Source: DATJSJ01 sp035504175 (lineage in GTDB: Bacteria > Pseudomonadota > Alphaproteobacteria > Acetobacterales > Acetobacteraceae). From it: a stretch of DNA of 64,000 nucleotides. The stretch lies in contig DATJSJ010000276.1 of NCBI GenBank assembly GCA_035504175.1, positions 1 to 64,000 on the forward strand, in the 5' to 3' direction. Every line of letters begins with the position of its first letter. Position 1 is the first letter of the stretch. The translations under genes and the position numbers were made by a program. Below, in pieces: positions 42,841 through 52,052 of this stretch. The notes below the pieces were generated by a model. The model was not told the DNA's origin, did no database searches, and saw only the letters and a program-made list of their open reading frames with translations.

Positions 42841-44027
42841 TCCGAGACGCGACGCGTGACGGTATGGTGCCGATCGAGATCGGGCAGCAGTGCCATGCCG
42901 AGGCCCGGCCCGGGCGGCACGGTGATGGTTCCGTCCTTCACCTCCGGCAGCGCCGTCACCAGGTCGCGATACCAGGTGCGATAGAAGGCGCGGACGCTTT
43001 CCTGCACCAGCGCATTCGGCGCGTTCAGCGACAGATGCGTCGAGGCGCAGAGCACGACCGGGCCGGTGCAGTCATGCGGCGCGACCGGCAGGTGCCAGGC
43101 CTCGGCCATGGCGGCGATCTTGCGCGCCTCCGACAAGCCGCCGCACCAGGAAAGATCGAGCATCACCACGCCGGCGGCATCGGTCTCCAGCAGGTCGCGG
43201 AACGCCCAGCGCGAGGACAGCGTCTCCGAGGCACAGATCGGCGCCGGCGAGACCTCCTTGTAGCGCCGCAGGCTCGCGAGGCTGTCCATGCGGATCGGAT
43301 CCTCGTGCCAGAACGTCTTGTACGGCGCGAGCGCCTTCGCGATCGTCATCGCCGGCAGGAGCTGCCAGAGCGAGTGGAACTCGACCATGATGTCCATGCG
43401 ATCGCCGACGCGGCGGCGGATCTTCTCGAACGGCTCGAGTGCCGCGGCGAGATCCGCCGGTGCGATGTACTGCCCCTCGGTCTTTTCCGCCGCCGGGTCG
43501 AACGGCCAGATCTTCATCGCCGTGATGCCCTCGGCGAGCAGGTCCTCGGCAAGCTCGTCGGCGCGGGTCATGAAGGCGTCGAGGTCGTCGTAGTCGCGGC
43601 CGGCGCCGGTGTTCCAGTTCGCGACGCGCTGCGCGTCCGGCCGGCGGATGTAATGCGTGCCGGCGCAGGTGTTGTAGGTGCGGATGCGCGGCCGCGAGAA
43701 GCCGCCGAGCAGTTGCGCGATCGGCTGCCCGGTCGCCTGGCCGAACAGATCCCACAGCGCGATGTCGACCGCGGAATTGCCGCGCGTCTCGGCGCCGGTC
43801 GAGCGGTGACCGAGATAGCCGATCAGGTCGCGGGCGATGCGGTCGATCGCCAGCGGATCGCGCCCGAGCAGGCGGGGTGCCGCGAAGTCGTGCAGATGCG
43901 CCTCGACCGTGCCGGCGCCGAAGAAGGTCTCGCCGAGGCCGACCAGACCCTGGTCGGTGTGGAGCTGCACCCAGATCAGGTTGGGATGCTCGGCGACCCG
44001 GATCGTCTCCAGCCGCGTGATCTTCAT
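42837..44027 (-). CDS. Mandelate racemase/enolase-superfamily sugar-acid dehydratase
   Basis: Enzyme of 396 residues of the enolase superfamily. The capping domain is at residues 1-120; the barrel carries AMKIWPFDP, metal-ligand segments VEFHSLWQ, FWHEDPIR and ICASETLSSRWA, and the general-acid histidine in PVAPHDCTGPVVL. The ExH in VEFHS and the APHDCTGP loop resemble the D-galactonate/D-mannonate dehydratase group. It probably removes water from an aldonic acid to give the 2-keto-3-deoxy acid. The start at 44027 has GGAGGAG. It is downstream of the GntR gene (76-base gap) and coupled to the permease gene, tying catabolism to uptake. The substrate is not resolvable. Confidence 0.85.
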   Translation of the reverse strand: MKITRLETIRVAEHPNLIWVQLHTDQGLVGLGETFFGAGTVEAHLHDFAAPRLLGRDPLAIDRIARDLIGYLGHRSTGAETRGNSAVDIALWDLFGQATGQPIAQLLGGFSRPRIRTYNTCAGTHYIRRPDAQRVANWNTGAGRDYDDLDAFMTRADELAEDLLAEGITAMKIWPFDPAAEKTEGQYIAPADLAAALEPFEKIRRRVGDRMDIMVEFHSLWQLLPAMTIAKALAPYKTFWHEDPIRMDSLASLRRYKEVSPAPICASETLSSRWAFRDLLETDAAGVVMLDLSWCGGLSEARKIAAMAEAWHLPVAPHDCTGPVVLCASTHLSLNAPNALVQESVRAFYRTWYRDLVTALPEVKDGTITVPPGPGLGMALLPDLDRHHTVTRRVSE

Positions 44028-44103
44028 CGCGCTCCTCCTCCCCGCCTGGTGCCGGTCGCGTGGCGTCGCCGCCTGCACCCCGCCGGCCGCGCCCGTCGCA
44101 CCC

Positions 44104-44835
44104 TCAGTGAATCCCCGCCCGCAGCAGCGCGCTGGTGGTGAGATCGAAATGGTCGGCCATCGCCGCCTCCGCCGCCGCCGCGTCCTGCGCCGCGATCGCG
44201 GCGGCGAGCGCTCCGTGAATCTCGATGCTGCCCATGCGCTCGGCGTCGCTGGCGCGCCCGGTCCAGCCGATCATCCAGGTCTTGCGCATCACCACCTGGA
44301 ACGAGTCGACGATCAGCATGAACAGCGGATTGCGCCCGGCGCGGGCGATCGCCTGATGAAAGGCGATGTCCTGTTCCATCACCACCGCCGGCGTCGCGAA
44401 GGCGCCGCGCATTGCCTCCGCGAGCGCCTGCAGCGCCGCCGCCTCGCCGGGCGAGCGGAGCCGCGCCGCCAGGGCCGCGGTGCGCATCTCGATCGTGCGC
44501 CGCACGTCGTAGACCTGCTGGATGCTGATCTGGTCGGTGTGCACGGCGTGGTCGAGCACCAGGCCGAGCACCGTCGGATCGACCGCGCCAACGCGGGGAC
44601 GGCGGCCGGCGCCGACATCCACGACCCCGAGAGCGGCGAGCGCGCTCAGCGCCTCGCGCATGATGCCGCGCGAGACGCCGAACTGCAGCGCCAGCGCCGC
44701 CTCGCCGGGCAGCGTCGTGCCCGGACGCTTGCCGCCGGCGCGGATCAGGTCCTGCACGCCGTTCATCGCCCGGCGCAGCAGGCTGACATCGGACGGGCCG
44801 GATGCGATCGGCCCTGGCGCTCGCAGCGGTTCCAT
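44104..44835 (-). CDS. GntR-family (FadR/FCD subfamily) transcriptional regulator
   Basis: Regulator of 243 residues. The winged HTH reads GTTLPGEAALALQFGVSRGIMREALSALAALGVV, preceded by LLRRAMNGVQDLIRAGGKRPG. The C-terminal FCD effector domain has EMRTAALAARL and the metal-binding DIAFHQAIARAGRNPLF, as in regulators of sugar-acid pathways such as UxuR, DgoR and LldR. The start at 44835 is preceded by AGGTTGG; an alternative ATG lies 23 codons upstream but overlaps the operator-like palindrome. Upstream, a divergent sugar importer begins at 45075, so this protein probably controls both units. Confidence 0.88.
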   Translation of the reverse strand: MEPLRAPGPIASGPSDVSLLRRAMNGVQDLIRAGGKRPGTTLPGEAALALQFGVSRGIMREALSALAALGVVDVGAGRRPRVGAVDPTVLGLVLDHAVHTDQISIQQVYDVRRTIEMRTAALAARLRSPGEAAALQALAEAMRGAFATPAVVMEQDIAFHQAIARAGRNPLFMLIVDSFQVVMRKTWMIGWTGRASDAERMGSIEIHGALAAAIAAQDAAAAEAAMADHFDLTTSALLRAGIH

Positions 44836-44852
44836 ACCAACCTGTCGGCCCA

Positions 44853-44869
44853 AACCTACTGGATAGGTT
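44853..44869. promoter_or_regulatory. Palindromic operator candidate for the GntR regulator
   Basis: AACCTA-CTGGA-TAGGTT, a 17-base inverted repeat with perfect 6-base arms, 18 bases upstream of the GntR start and within the divergent region. A related half-site CCAACCTG lies at 44838-44845. The geometry suits a GntR dimer, so autoregulation and control of the divergent importer are likely. Confidence 0.6.
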
Positions 44870-45074
44870 GGGCGGGAAATATCAGGCAGCTCGGCGCCAG
44901 TCAATCAGTGAGCAACCCGTGAAACGCGGTTCAACCGCCGTTGACGCCTGTTCGGCGCCGTTGCTAGCGTCCGCAGCGCCATCCCGCCGGGCGTTCCGAC
45001 GCGGCATGGCCCGCCCCGACGCCCTGGCGCACTGCCAGCGGAGGCGCCACTGCCAGCAGGAGAGAGACGCGACG

Positions 45075-46139
45075 ATGCGCATCGAATTCCGCCGTTCCTG
45101 GCTCGCTCTGCTGCTGGCCGGCCTGGCCGTGGCGCCGCTCGCCCTGCCGCGCGCGGCCGTCGCGGCGGCGAACTGCGTCAAGGGCGAGCACAAGCCGCCG
45201 TACAAGCTCGGCTGGGCCAACATCTACTCCGTGCCGACCTGGATGAAGGAAACCACCGGCACGATCGAGAAGATGGCCGACGTGCTCAAGCAGCAGGGCC
45301 TCGTCGGCGAGCTGACCATCACCGACGCGCAGGGCAACGCCAACACGCAGATCCAGCAGATCCAGTCGATGATCGACGCCAGGCTGGACGCGATCATCGT
45401 CGATGCCGGCTCGGCGACCGCGCTCGATCGCGTCATCGCCCAGGCCTGCAGCAAGGGCATCGTCGTCGCCAATTTCGACAGCCTGGTCGACACCAACGAC
45501 CTCACCACCAAGATCGACACCGACCAGCAGGAATGGGGCAAGCTCGCCGCCGAATGGCTGGTCAAGCAGCTTGGCGGCAAGGGCCAGATCCTGGTGCTGA
45601 ACGGCCCGGCCGGCGTCTCGGTCAGCGACGACCGCCGCCGCGGCGCCGAGCCGGTGTTCAAGGCTAATCCCGGCATCAAGATCCTGGCCGAGACCAACAC
45701 GCCGTACAACGCCGCCCCGGCGCAGGAGGCGGTGACCAACCTGCTGTTCCGCTACCCGCATATCGACGGCATCTGGTCGCAGGGCGGCGCGCTCTCGGCC
45801 GGCGCGGTGCTCGCCTTCTCGCGCCAGGGCCGCAAGATCCCGCCGATCACCGGCGAGAACTACCGGCAATTCCTGGAGCAGTGGAAGGACAAGCACCTGA
45901 GCGCCTGGGCGACGCAGCAGCCGAACTGGCTCGCCGCCTTCGCCGTCTACGCCTCGGTCAAGGCGCTGCAGGGCCAGGACATCCCCGCCTACATCAACGT
46001 GCCGCTGCCGGTGATCACGAACGCCAATCTCGACAGCTACCTGGCGCGCGCCAAGGATTTTCCGGCCGACGGCTACATCTACTCACCGTACAGCACCGAG
46101 CTGTTCGACAAGCTCATCGCCGCCAGCCTGAAGAAATAG
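45075..46139 (+). CDS. Sugar ABC substrate-binding protein (second ribose-type system)
   Basis: Periplasmic binding protein of 354 residues with a Sec-type signal (WLALLLAGLAVAPLALPRAAVA). The mature part shows the Peripla_BP_4 pattern: YKLGWANIYSVPTWMKET, NTQIQQIQSMIDARLDAIIVDAGS, GIVVANFDSLV, GQILVLNGPAGVSVSDDRRRG and GIWSQGGALSAGAVL. A single cysteine pair, in ANCVKG and QACSKG, could form a disulfide. The ATG at 45075 follows AGGAGAGAG. It heads a plus-strand operon with an RbsA-type ATPase, two permeases and an amidohydrolase. The ligand differs from that of the other system, since the two proteins share little sequence. Confidence 0.9.
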   Translation: MRIEFRRSWLALLLAGLAVAPLALPRAAVAAANCVKGEHKPPYKLGWANIYSVPTWMKETTGTIEKMADVLKQQGLVGELTITDAQGNANTQIQQIQSMIDARLDAIIVDAGSATALDRVIAQACSKGIVVANFDSLVDTNDLTTKIDTDQQEWGKLAAEWLVKQLGGKGQILVLNGPAGVSVSDDRRRGAEPVFKANPGIKILAETNTPYNAAPAQEAVTNLLFRYPHIDGIWSQGGALSAGAVLAFSRQGRKIPPITGENYRQFLEQWKDKHLSAWATQQPNWLAAFAVYASVKALQGQDIPAYINVPLPVITNANLDSYLARAKDFPADGYIYSPYSTELFDKLIAASLKK

Positions 46140-46164
46140 GCCGCCCGATGCTGCCGCCCGAGGC

Positions 46165-47691
46165 ATGAGCGCCGCCGGCGCGATCCTCGGCGCGCGATCG
46201 GTCTCCAAATCCTTCTTCGGCAACCCGGTGCTGCGGGATGTGTCGATCGCGCTGCTGCCCGGGCGCATCCACGCGCTGCTCGGCGAGAACGGTGCCGGCA
46301 AGAGCACGCTGATCAACCTGCTCTCCGGCACGCTGGCGCCGGATGCGGGCGATCTCGAGGTCGACGGGGACCGCGTCGCGGCGCTGGCGCCGCGCGACGC
46401 GCGCCGGCTCGGCATCGCCGTCGTGCAGCAGGAACTGAGCCTCGCGCCGCATCTCTCCATCGCCGAGAACATTGGCCTCGGCGCCGCGCCACGGCGCTGG
46501 GGGATGATCGACTATCGCGGCCTCGCTGCGCGGGTCGCGGCACTCTGCACCGGGGTCGGCCTCACCGAGCCGCCCGAGCTGCCGGTCGGACGCCTGCCGC
46601 TCGGCCGGCGGCAGCTCGTCGAGATCGCCAAGGCGCTGTTCCGCCGCCCGCGTGTGCTGATCCTGGACGAGCCGACCTCCTCGCTCGCCGCGCCCGACGT
46701 CGCGATGCTGACCGCACTGGTGCGGCGGCTGCGCGACCAGGGTGTCGCGATCCTCTACATCTCGCACCGGCTGAACGAGATCCTCGATTTTTGCGAGCAC
46801 GTCACCGTGCTGAAGGACGGTGCGGTCACTGCCGACAGGCCGCTCGCCGGCCTCGATCCGCTCGGCCTGGTGCGGCTGATGGTCGGGCGCGACCCGCAGG
46901 ATCTGTTTCCGCCGTATCGCGCGCAGGCCACGGCCGAGACGGTGCTGCAGACGAACGGCTTCCGCAGCGGCACGGCAAGCGGTATCGATCTCACCTTGCA
47001 CCGGGGCGAAATTCTCGGCCTGGGCGGTCTGGCGGGTCAGGGGCAGGAAGAATTCCTGCTCGGCCTCGCCGGTGCCGCGCCGGCGCGCGCGGCGCAGTTT
47101 CGCATGACGACCGGGGCGAAGCCGCGAACCGCGCCCTTCGCCGGCGTCGCCGAGGCCAACGCCGCAGGCCTCGCCTATGTCCCGGCCGATCGCAAGCGCG
47201 AGGGACTGCTGCAGCCACACAGCATCCGTCTCAACCTGCTGCTGCCCGGCTTCGCCGCGCATCCCGTGCAGCGCCGGCGCCGCGCGGCGGAAGCAGCGAC
47301 GAGTGCCGAGCTCGCCGGGCGGTTCACCATCCGCGGCGATCTGCGCCGCCCGGTGCAGGCGCTGTCCGGTGGCAACCAACAGAAGGTGGCGCTCGCCAAG
47401 TGGCTGCCGCTGGCGCCATCGATCCTGCTGCTGAACGACCCGACGCGCGGCGTCGACGTGGAAACCAAACGCGAGATCTACCTGGCGCTCCGCGCCATGG
47501 CGGCCGAAGGAAAGGCCGTGCTGCTGCTGAGCAGCGACACGCCGGAACTGGTGCATCTCTGCGACCGGGTGATGGTGTTCCACGACGGGCGCGTCGCCGC
47601 GCTGCTGCCGCATGGCGCCGCGACCGAGGAGGCGATCGTCGCCGCCGCCCTCGGCCTGGCTGCGCCCGCGGCCGCATCGGTGCCGGCATGA
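46165..47691 (+). CDS. Sugar ABC transporter ATP-binding protein (RbsA type)
   Basis: Double-ATPase subunit of 508 residues. First half: Walker A GENGAGKSTLI, signature-like LPLGRRQLVEIAKAL, Walker B LILDEPTSSLA. Second half: degenerate A-loop LGGLAGQGQEE and active signature LSGGNQQKVALAKWL, with LLNDPTRGVDVETK. This is the usual tandem arrangement of sugar importers. It starts 25 bases after the binding protein and overlaps the next permease gene by four bases (ATGA). Confidence 0.92.
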   Translation: MSAAGAILGARSVSKSFFGNPVLRDVSIALLPGRIHALLGENGAGKSTLINLLSGTLAPDAGDLEVDGDRVAALAPRDARRLGIAVVQQELSLAPHLSIAENIGLGAAPRRWGMIDYRGLAARVAALCTGVGLTEPPELPVGRLPLGRRQLVEIAKALFRRPRVLILDEPTSSLAAPDVAMLTALVRRLRDQGVAILYISHRLNEILDFCEHVTVLKDGAVTADRPLAGLDPLGLVRLMVGRDPQDLFPPYRAQATAETVLQTNGFRSGTASGIDLTLHRGEILGLGGLAGQGQEEFLLGLAGAAPARAAQFRMTTGAKPRTAPFAGVAEANAAGLAYVPADRKREGLLQPHSIRLNLLLPGFAAHPVQRRRRAAEAATSAELAGRFTIRGDLRRPVQALSGGNQQKVALAKWLPLAPSILLLNDPTRGVDVETKREIYLALRAMAAEGKAVLLLSSDTPELVHLCDRVMVFHDGRVAALLPHGAATEEAIVAAALGLAAPAAASVPA

Positions 47692-48650
47692 GCGGCACCG
47701 TCCGACGTCGCCTCTACTGGGCGATCCAGTGGCGGCGCAACGAGGGGCTGGGTGCGCTCGGTATCGTGCTGCTCGCCGCTGCGGTGCTGTATGCGGTGCT
47801 GTTCCCCGGCATTTTCGGCGCCGGCGCGCTGAACAAATTCGTGCAGGGCTGGTTTCCGACCGCCCTCGTCGCCGCGGCCGAGACCATCGTCATGCTCACC
47901 GGCGGCATCGATCTCGCGGTCGGGCCGATGGTGAGTCTCGGCTCGGTCGTCGCCGCCTCGACCATGCAAAGCCCGCTCGGCACCGCCGGCGGCGTGCTCG
48001 CGACGCTGGCGCTCGGCATCGGCGTCGGCAGCTTCGTCGGCTGGGTGGTGGCGGTCGCGCGTTACCCGGCGATCATCGTGACACTCGCGATGTCCTTCGT
48101 GATCCGTGGCGTCGCCCTGCTGATCCTGCCGCGACCAGGCGGCTTCGTGCCGCACGGCCTTTCCGACCTGCTCGCCGGCAATCGGCCGGTCACCGCGCTG
48201 CTGCTCGTGTTGCTGGTGCTCGCGTGGAAACTGTATCAGGCGACGCCGCTTGGGCTCGGCCTGGTCGCGGCCGGAGACAACGCCGAGGGCGCCTACCGCT
48301 CCGGCGTTGGTGTGACCGCGTCGCGCATCTCCGCCTACGCGGCGAGCGGGATGCTGCAGGCGCTGGCCGGACTCTACGTCGCGGCGCAGACCGGCTCCGG
48401 CGACCCGCTGATCGGCGAGCCGCTGACGCTCGCCGCGATCGCCGCCGCGGTGCTGGGCGGCGTCAGCTTCCTCGGCGGCCAGGGCACGCTGCGCGGTGCG
48501 CTCGCCGGCAGCCTTCTCATGAGCATTCTGATCAACGTCATGTTCTTCCTGAGGCTGCCGCTGGTCGCCCAGTATGTCGTCCAGGGCGCCATCATCGTCG
48601 TCACCGTGGCGCTGCCGCGGTTGCGCGCGGCGGCCAGGCGGCCGGTCTGA
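47688..48650 (+). CDS. Sugar ABC permease (first of two)
   Basis: RbsC-family permease of 320 residues. Characteristic segments are IVMLTGGIDLAVGPMVSLGSV, VVAVARYPAIIVTLAMSFVIRG and AAAVLGGVSFLGGQGTLRGALAG. The N-terminal tail is basic (MSGTVRRRLYWAIQWRRN), fitting a cytoplasmic start. It is coupled to the ATPase gene by a four-base overlap; the second permease follows after 58 bases. Together they would form a heterodimeric channel. Confidence 0.9.
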   Translation: MSGTVRRRLYWAIQWRRNEGLGALGIVLLAAAVLYAVLFPGIFGAGALNKFVQGWFPTALVAAAETIVMLTGGIDLAVGPMVSLGSVVAASTMQSPLGTAGGVLATLALGIGVGSFVGWVVAVARYPAIIVTLAMSFVIRGVALLILPRPGGFVPHGLSDLLAGNRPVTALLLVLLVLAWKLYQATPLGLGLVAAGDNAEGAYRSGVGVTASRISAYAASGMLQALAGLYVAAQTGSGDPLIGEPLTLAAIAAAVLGGVSFLGGQGTLRGALAGSLLMSILINVMFFLRLPLVAQYVVQGAIIVVTVALPRLRAAARRPV

Positions 48651-48708
48651 TGGGCGCGCGCTCGGTCCGCCACCGCCGCAAGCGCGCCTGTCGGATGGGC
48701 GCCGGCTG

Positions 48709-49662
48709 ATGCGCGCCTTCGCCCTGCCGATGGCGCTGCGCGGGTTCGGCCGCTCGCTCGTCGCCTACGGCGTCGTGGCACTGCTGTGGATCGTCGCCTC
48801 GGCGCTGATCGAAGGCTTCGGCGTGTTCGCGCATCTGCGCTACATCGTCGAGCTGGCCGCGATCATCGGCCTGGTCGGCGTTGGCCAGACGCTGGCGGTG
48901 ATCGGCGGCGGCATCGACCTCTCGGTCAGCGCGGTGATCACGGTCGCGGCGATCGTGCTGCCGATGTTGAGCTTCGCGGGCGACGCGACCGGCCTCGGCG
49001 CGATCGCACTGACGCTGCTGGTCGCGGCCGCGATCGGCGCGGTGAACGGGCTCGGGATCGGCTATCTCGGCCTGCCGCCGCTGATCATGACGCTGGCCAT
49101 GGCGACCATCCTGCAAGGCCTGCTGGTGCTGATCGCCGGCGGCAGCGCCGTCTCGGTCGACAATCCGGCGCTGAACTGGCTCGGCAATACGCACGTATTG
49201 GGTATCTCCGCGACCATCCTGCTCTGGGCGATCGTCGCCGCCGCGACGCTGTTCTGGCTGCACGGCACGCGCGCCGGGGCGCTGATCTACGCGATCGGCA
49301 CCAATCCGCTGACGAGCCTCCTGTCGGGCGTGCGCGTCGCCCGCGTCACGCTCGGGCTGTATGTCGCTTCCGGGCTGTGCTCCGGCGTCGCCGGGCTGCT
49401 GCTGCTGGCGATGAACGGGCAGGGTTACGTCGGGATCGGCGATCCCTACCTGCTCTCCTCGATCGCCGCCGTCGTGCTCGGCGGCACCTCGATCCTTGGC
49501 GGCGCCGGCAGCTATGTCGGCACCATCGCCGGCGCGGTGCTGCTGGTGACCATGACCGCGTTGATCACGGTGGTGAATGCGTCGGAGGGGTGGCGTCAGG
49601 TGATCCTCGGCTGCCTGATCCTCGGCCTGCTGCCGCTCTCCGGCCGCGACCAGTCGCGATGA
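48709..49662 (+). CDS. Sugar ABC permease (second of two)
   Basis: Permease of 317 residues of the same family, with LAVIGGGIDLSVSAVITVAAIV, GIGYLGLPPLIMTLAMATILQG, LIYAIGTNPLTSLLSGVRV and AAVVLGGTSILGGAGSYVGTIAG. It diverges clearly from its upstream partner, supporting a heterodimer rather than a recent duplication. Its stop overlaps the amidohydrolase start by four bases, showing that the enzyme is part of the transport operon. Confidence 0.9.
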   Translation: MRAFALPMALRGFGRSLVAYGVVALLWIVASALIEGFGVFAHLRYIVELAAIIGLVGVGQTLAVIGGGIDLSVSAVITVAAIVLPMLSFAGDATGLGAIALTLLVAAAIGAVNGLGIGYLGLPPLIMTLAMATILQGLLVLIAGGSAVSVDNPALNWLGNTHVLGISATILLWAIVAAATLFWLHGTRAGALIYAIGTNPLTSLLSGVRVARVTLGLYVASGLCSGVAGLLLLAMNGQGYVGIGDPYLLSSIAAVVLGGTSILGGAGSYVGTIAGAVLLVTMTALITVVNASEGWRQVILGCLILGLLPLSGRDQSR

Positions 49663-50837
49663 CCGCGCAGCCCGACGTCGCACGGATCACCGATCTGCTG
49701 GCGCGGCTGGTCGCGATCGACACGCAGAACCCACCGGGCGGCGAGATGCCCGCTGCGTCGCTGCTCGCCGACGCGCTGCGCGACGCCGGGTTCGCGACCG
49801 AACTTCGCGCCCTGCCCGGCGGCCGCGCCAATGTCCTGGCACGCCTCGACAACGGGCCCGGCCCGGTCCTCGCGTTCAACTCGCATCTCGACACCGTGCC
49901 GGTCGGCGAGGGGTGGAGCACCGATCCGCTGCACCTGGTCGAGCGCGACGGCCGGCTGTACGGCCGCGGCGCCTGCGATGCCAAAGGGCAGGTTTCGGCC
50001 ATGGCGGAGGCCGGGCGGCTGCTGCTGGACGCGCGGCAGGACTGGCGCGGCACGCTGCTGCTCGCCTTCGTCGCCGATGAGGAGGTGGGCGGCATCGGCG
50101 CACGCACCATCGGCCGCGACGGGCCGCGGATCGACTGGGTGGTGGTGGGCGAGCCGACCGGCAACGCGGTCTGCGCCGGGCACAAGGGCTGCGTCCGGCC
50201 GCTGCTCCGCGTCGCCGGACGGGCGGCGCATTCCAGCACGCCGGAGCGTGGCGTCAACGCGATCCTGGCCGCCGGGCGGCTGCTGCCGCTGCTCGCCGAG
50301 CACGACGCCATGCTGCGCCGCCGCACGCATCCCCTGCTCGGCCCGGCCAGCCTGACCGTTACCCGCATCGCCGGCGGCATCGCCGACAACATCGTCCCGG
50401 ACGGGTGCGAGATCGTGCTCGACCGCCGCCTGCTGCCCGGCGAGACGCCCGAAGCGGCGCTGGCCGAGATCGAGGCGGTGCTCGACCGCGCCCGCCGCGA
50501 GCAGGCGGTCGACGCGGCGCTGGTGCGGGTGCGCACCGCCGCCGGGGCGGCGGTCACGCCCGACGGCTCGCCGCTGCTCGCGGCGGCGCTCGAAGCCTCG
50601 CCCCGGCATGGCGTGACGGCCGCGCAGCCGATCGGCTTCACCGGCGGCAGCGATCTCGTGCATTTCTGCGACGCCGGCGCGACCGGACTGCTCCTCGGCC
50701 CGGGGTCGCTCGCCGTCGCGCACCAGCCGGACGAATTCGTGCCGCGGGACGCGCTGGTCCAGGCGGCATTGATCTATCGCGACATCGCGCTCGCCATGCT
50801 GCGCCCGGACGCACCCGGCGCGCCGCCGGACCAGTAG
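49659..50837 (+). CDS. M20-family amidohydrolase (ArgE/DapE/ACY1 type)
   Basis: Zinc hydrolase of 392 residues. The two-metal site is outlined by FNSHLDTVPVG (His, Asp), RGACDAKGQ (bridging Asp), ADEEVGG (catalytic Glu then Glu ligand), VGEPTG and TGGSDLVHF; a dimerisation domain sits at residues about 175-285 (GHKGCVRPLLRVAGRAAHSSTPE). Such enzymes cleave N-acyl amides or deacylate amino acids and amino sugars. The coupling (four-base overlap) to a sugar importer suggests that it processes an imported N-acylated or amide-linked sugar derivative. The precise substrate is unknown. Confidence 0.88.
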   Translation: MTAQPDVARITDLLARLVAIDTQNPPGGEMPAASLLADALRDAGFATELRALPGGRANVLARLDNGPGPVLAFNSHLDTVPVGEGWSTDPLHLVERDGRLYGRGACDAKGQVSAMAEAGRLLLDARQDWRGTLLLAFVADEEVGGIGARTIGRDGPRIDWVVVGEPTGNAVCAGHKGCVRPLLRVAGRAAHSSTPERGVNAILAAGRLLPLLAEHDAMLRRRTHPLLGPASLTVTRIAGGIADNIVPDGCEIVLDRRLLPGETPEAALAEIEAVLDRARREQAVDAALVRVRTAAGAAVTPDGSPLLAAALEASPRHGVTAAQPIGFTGGSDLVHFCDAGATGLLLGPGSLAVAHQPDEFVPRDALVQAALIYRDIALAMLRPDAPGAPPDQ

Positions 50838-50941
50838 GGTGCGGCGTCGCGCTGGCCGGCCCGCGCGCGGGCGCCTATCTTCAACGAGGTAACCGGCAGG
50901 CGCGCGAAGCGTCGCCGACGCGAGCGGGGAGGACAACGGGG

Positions 50942-51757
50942 ATGCCGGGCACGGCCAGCGCCACTACCGGTCGGGCGATACGCGTGCGGCGATCGCATCG
51001 CGCCACCTGGATTGCCGCCGCACTGATGCTGGCGGCAGCGCCCGGTCGCGCGGCCGATCACCTCACCGCGGCGCAGGTGCGCGCGGCGGTCGCGGGGATG
51101 CCGGCGGGACATATCGATCTCGCCGGCAGGAACATGGCCGGCGACGACCTGACCGGCCTCGACCTCAGCGGCGCCAATCTCTCGCACGCCGACCTGGCCG
51201 GCGCGAACCTGCACGGGGTCAAGCTGGTCGGTGCCGATCTCAGCCACGCCAACCTGGCTGGCGCCGACCTCACCTTCACCTGGATCATGCGCGCCCGTTT
51301 CGACGATGCGATCCTGCGCGGCGCCACCATGCAAACCGTCGTGACCTCGACCGGCATGGACAACACGCCGGCCCAGGCGGCGAGCTTCGTCGACGCCGAT
51401 CTGTCGAACGCCTCGATCACCGTGCATTTCAGCTTCGACGACATGCGCCGCGCCCGCTTCGTCAACGCGCATATGAGCGCCAACATGGCGAACCAGTCGA
51501 TGGGCCTGCTGCGCACCGAATTCATGAGCGCGAAGCTGGACGGTGCCGATTTCAGCCATGCCGGGCTCGGGCACGTGACGTTCCGCTTCGCGCATCTCAA
51601 CGGCGCGCGCTTCGTCGATGCCGATCTGCGCCACGCCGATTTCACCGGCGCCTATCTGACCGGCGCCGATTTCAGCGGCGCCGATTTGCGCGACACGACG
51701 TTCGATCACGCGACGCTGGATGGCGTGCGAGGACTGCCCGGCCACGCCGCGCCGTAG
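50942..51757 (+). CDS. Exported pentapeptide-repeat protein
   Basis: Protein of 271 residues with an N-terminal signal (ATWIAAALMLAAAPGRAA) and many A(D/N)LxG pentapeptide repeats: LTGLDLSGANLSHADLAGANL near residue 75, and again near the C terminus with ARFVDADLRHADFTGAYL. The right-handed beta-helix is interrupted at residues about 115-190 by a less regular stretch (TWIMRARFDD to MANQSMGLL). The ATG at 50942 follows GGGGAGGACAACGGGG. It is separated from the M20 gene by about 100 bases and is probably independent. Function unknown; pentapeptide proteins often act as scaffolds. Confidence 0.85.
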   Translation: MPGTASATTGRAIRVRRSHRATWIAAALMLAAAPGRAADHLTAAQVRAAVAGMPAGHIDLAGRNMAGDDLTGLDLSGANLSHADLAGANLHGVKLVGADLSHANLAGADLTFTWIMRARFDDAILRGATMQTVVTSTGMDNTPAQAASFVDADLSNASITVHFSFDDMRRARFVNAHMSANMANQSMGLLRTEFMSAKLDGADFSHAGLGHVTFRFAHLNGARFVDADLRHADFTGAYLTGADFSGADLRDTTFDHATLDGVRGLPGHAAP

Positions 51758-52052
51758 CCGGTCCGCGGCGTCGTCTCTGACGATACGCGCGCTTTGTAAC
51801 AGCGATTCATCGTCGGCGTTTGCAACAGAATCGTAACTGGGATCGTCGATTTCGAGTTACGGATCCCTCGGGTTTGTAACAGGCACAACGCCCGACGCGG
51901 CATTTTTCCTGCACGCGACGTCGCTTCACCGCATCGGCAAAATTATTGTCGGACCGGGAATAGGTCTCGGCGCTGCCACGTCTACGGCAGGCGTGCGATC
52001 GCGGGCAGAACTGCGATCGGCCTTTGCCATCCCAGCAATGCGGAGACCGGCT
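51758..52052. promoter_or_regulatory. AT-richer upstream region with TTTGTAACAG direct repeats
   Basis: Intergenic interval before the ferritin-like gene. Three direct copies of a TTTG(T/C)AACAG element lie at 51793-51802, 51819-51828 and 51873-51882; CGTAACTGG and GAGTTACGG lie between them. The spacing of 26 and 54 bases is irregular but the copies share one orientation, as for tandem sites of an OmpR-type response regulator. Which protein binds is not known. Confidence 0.5.
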
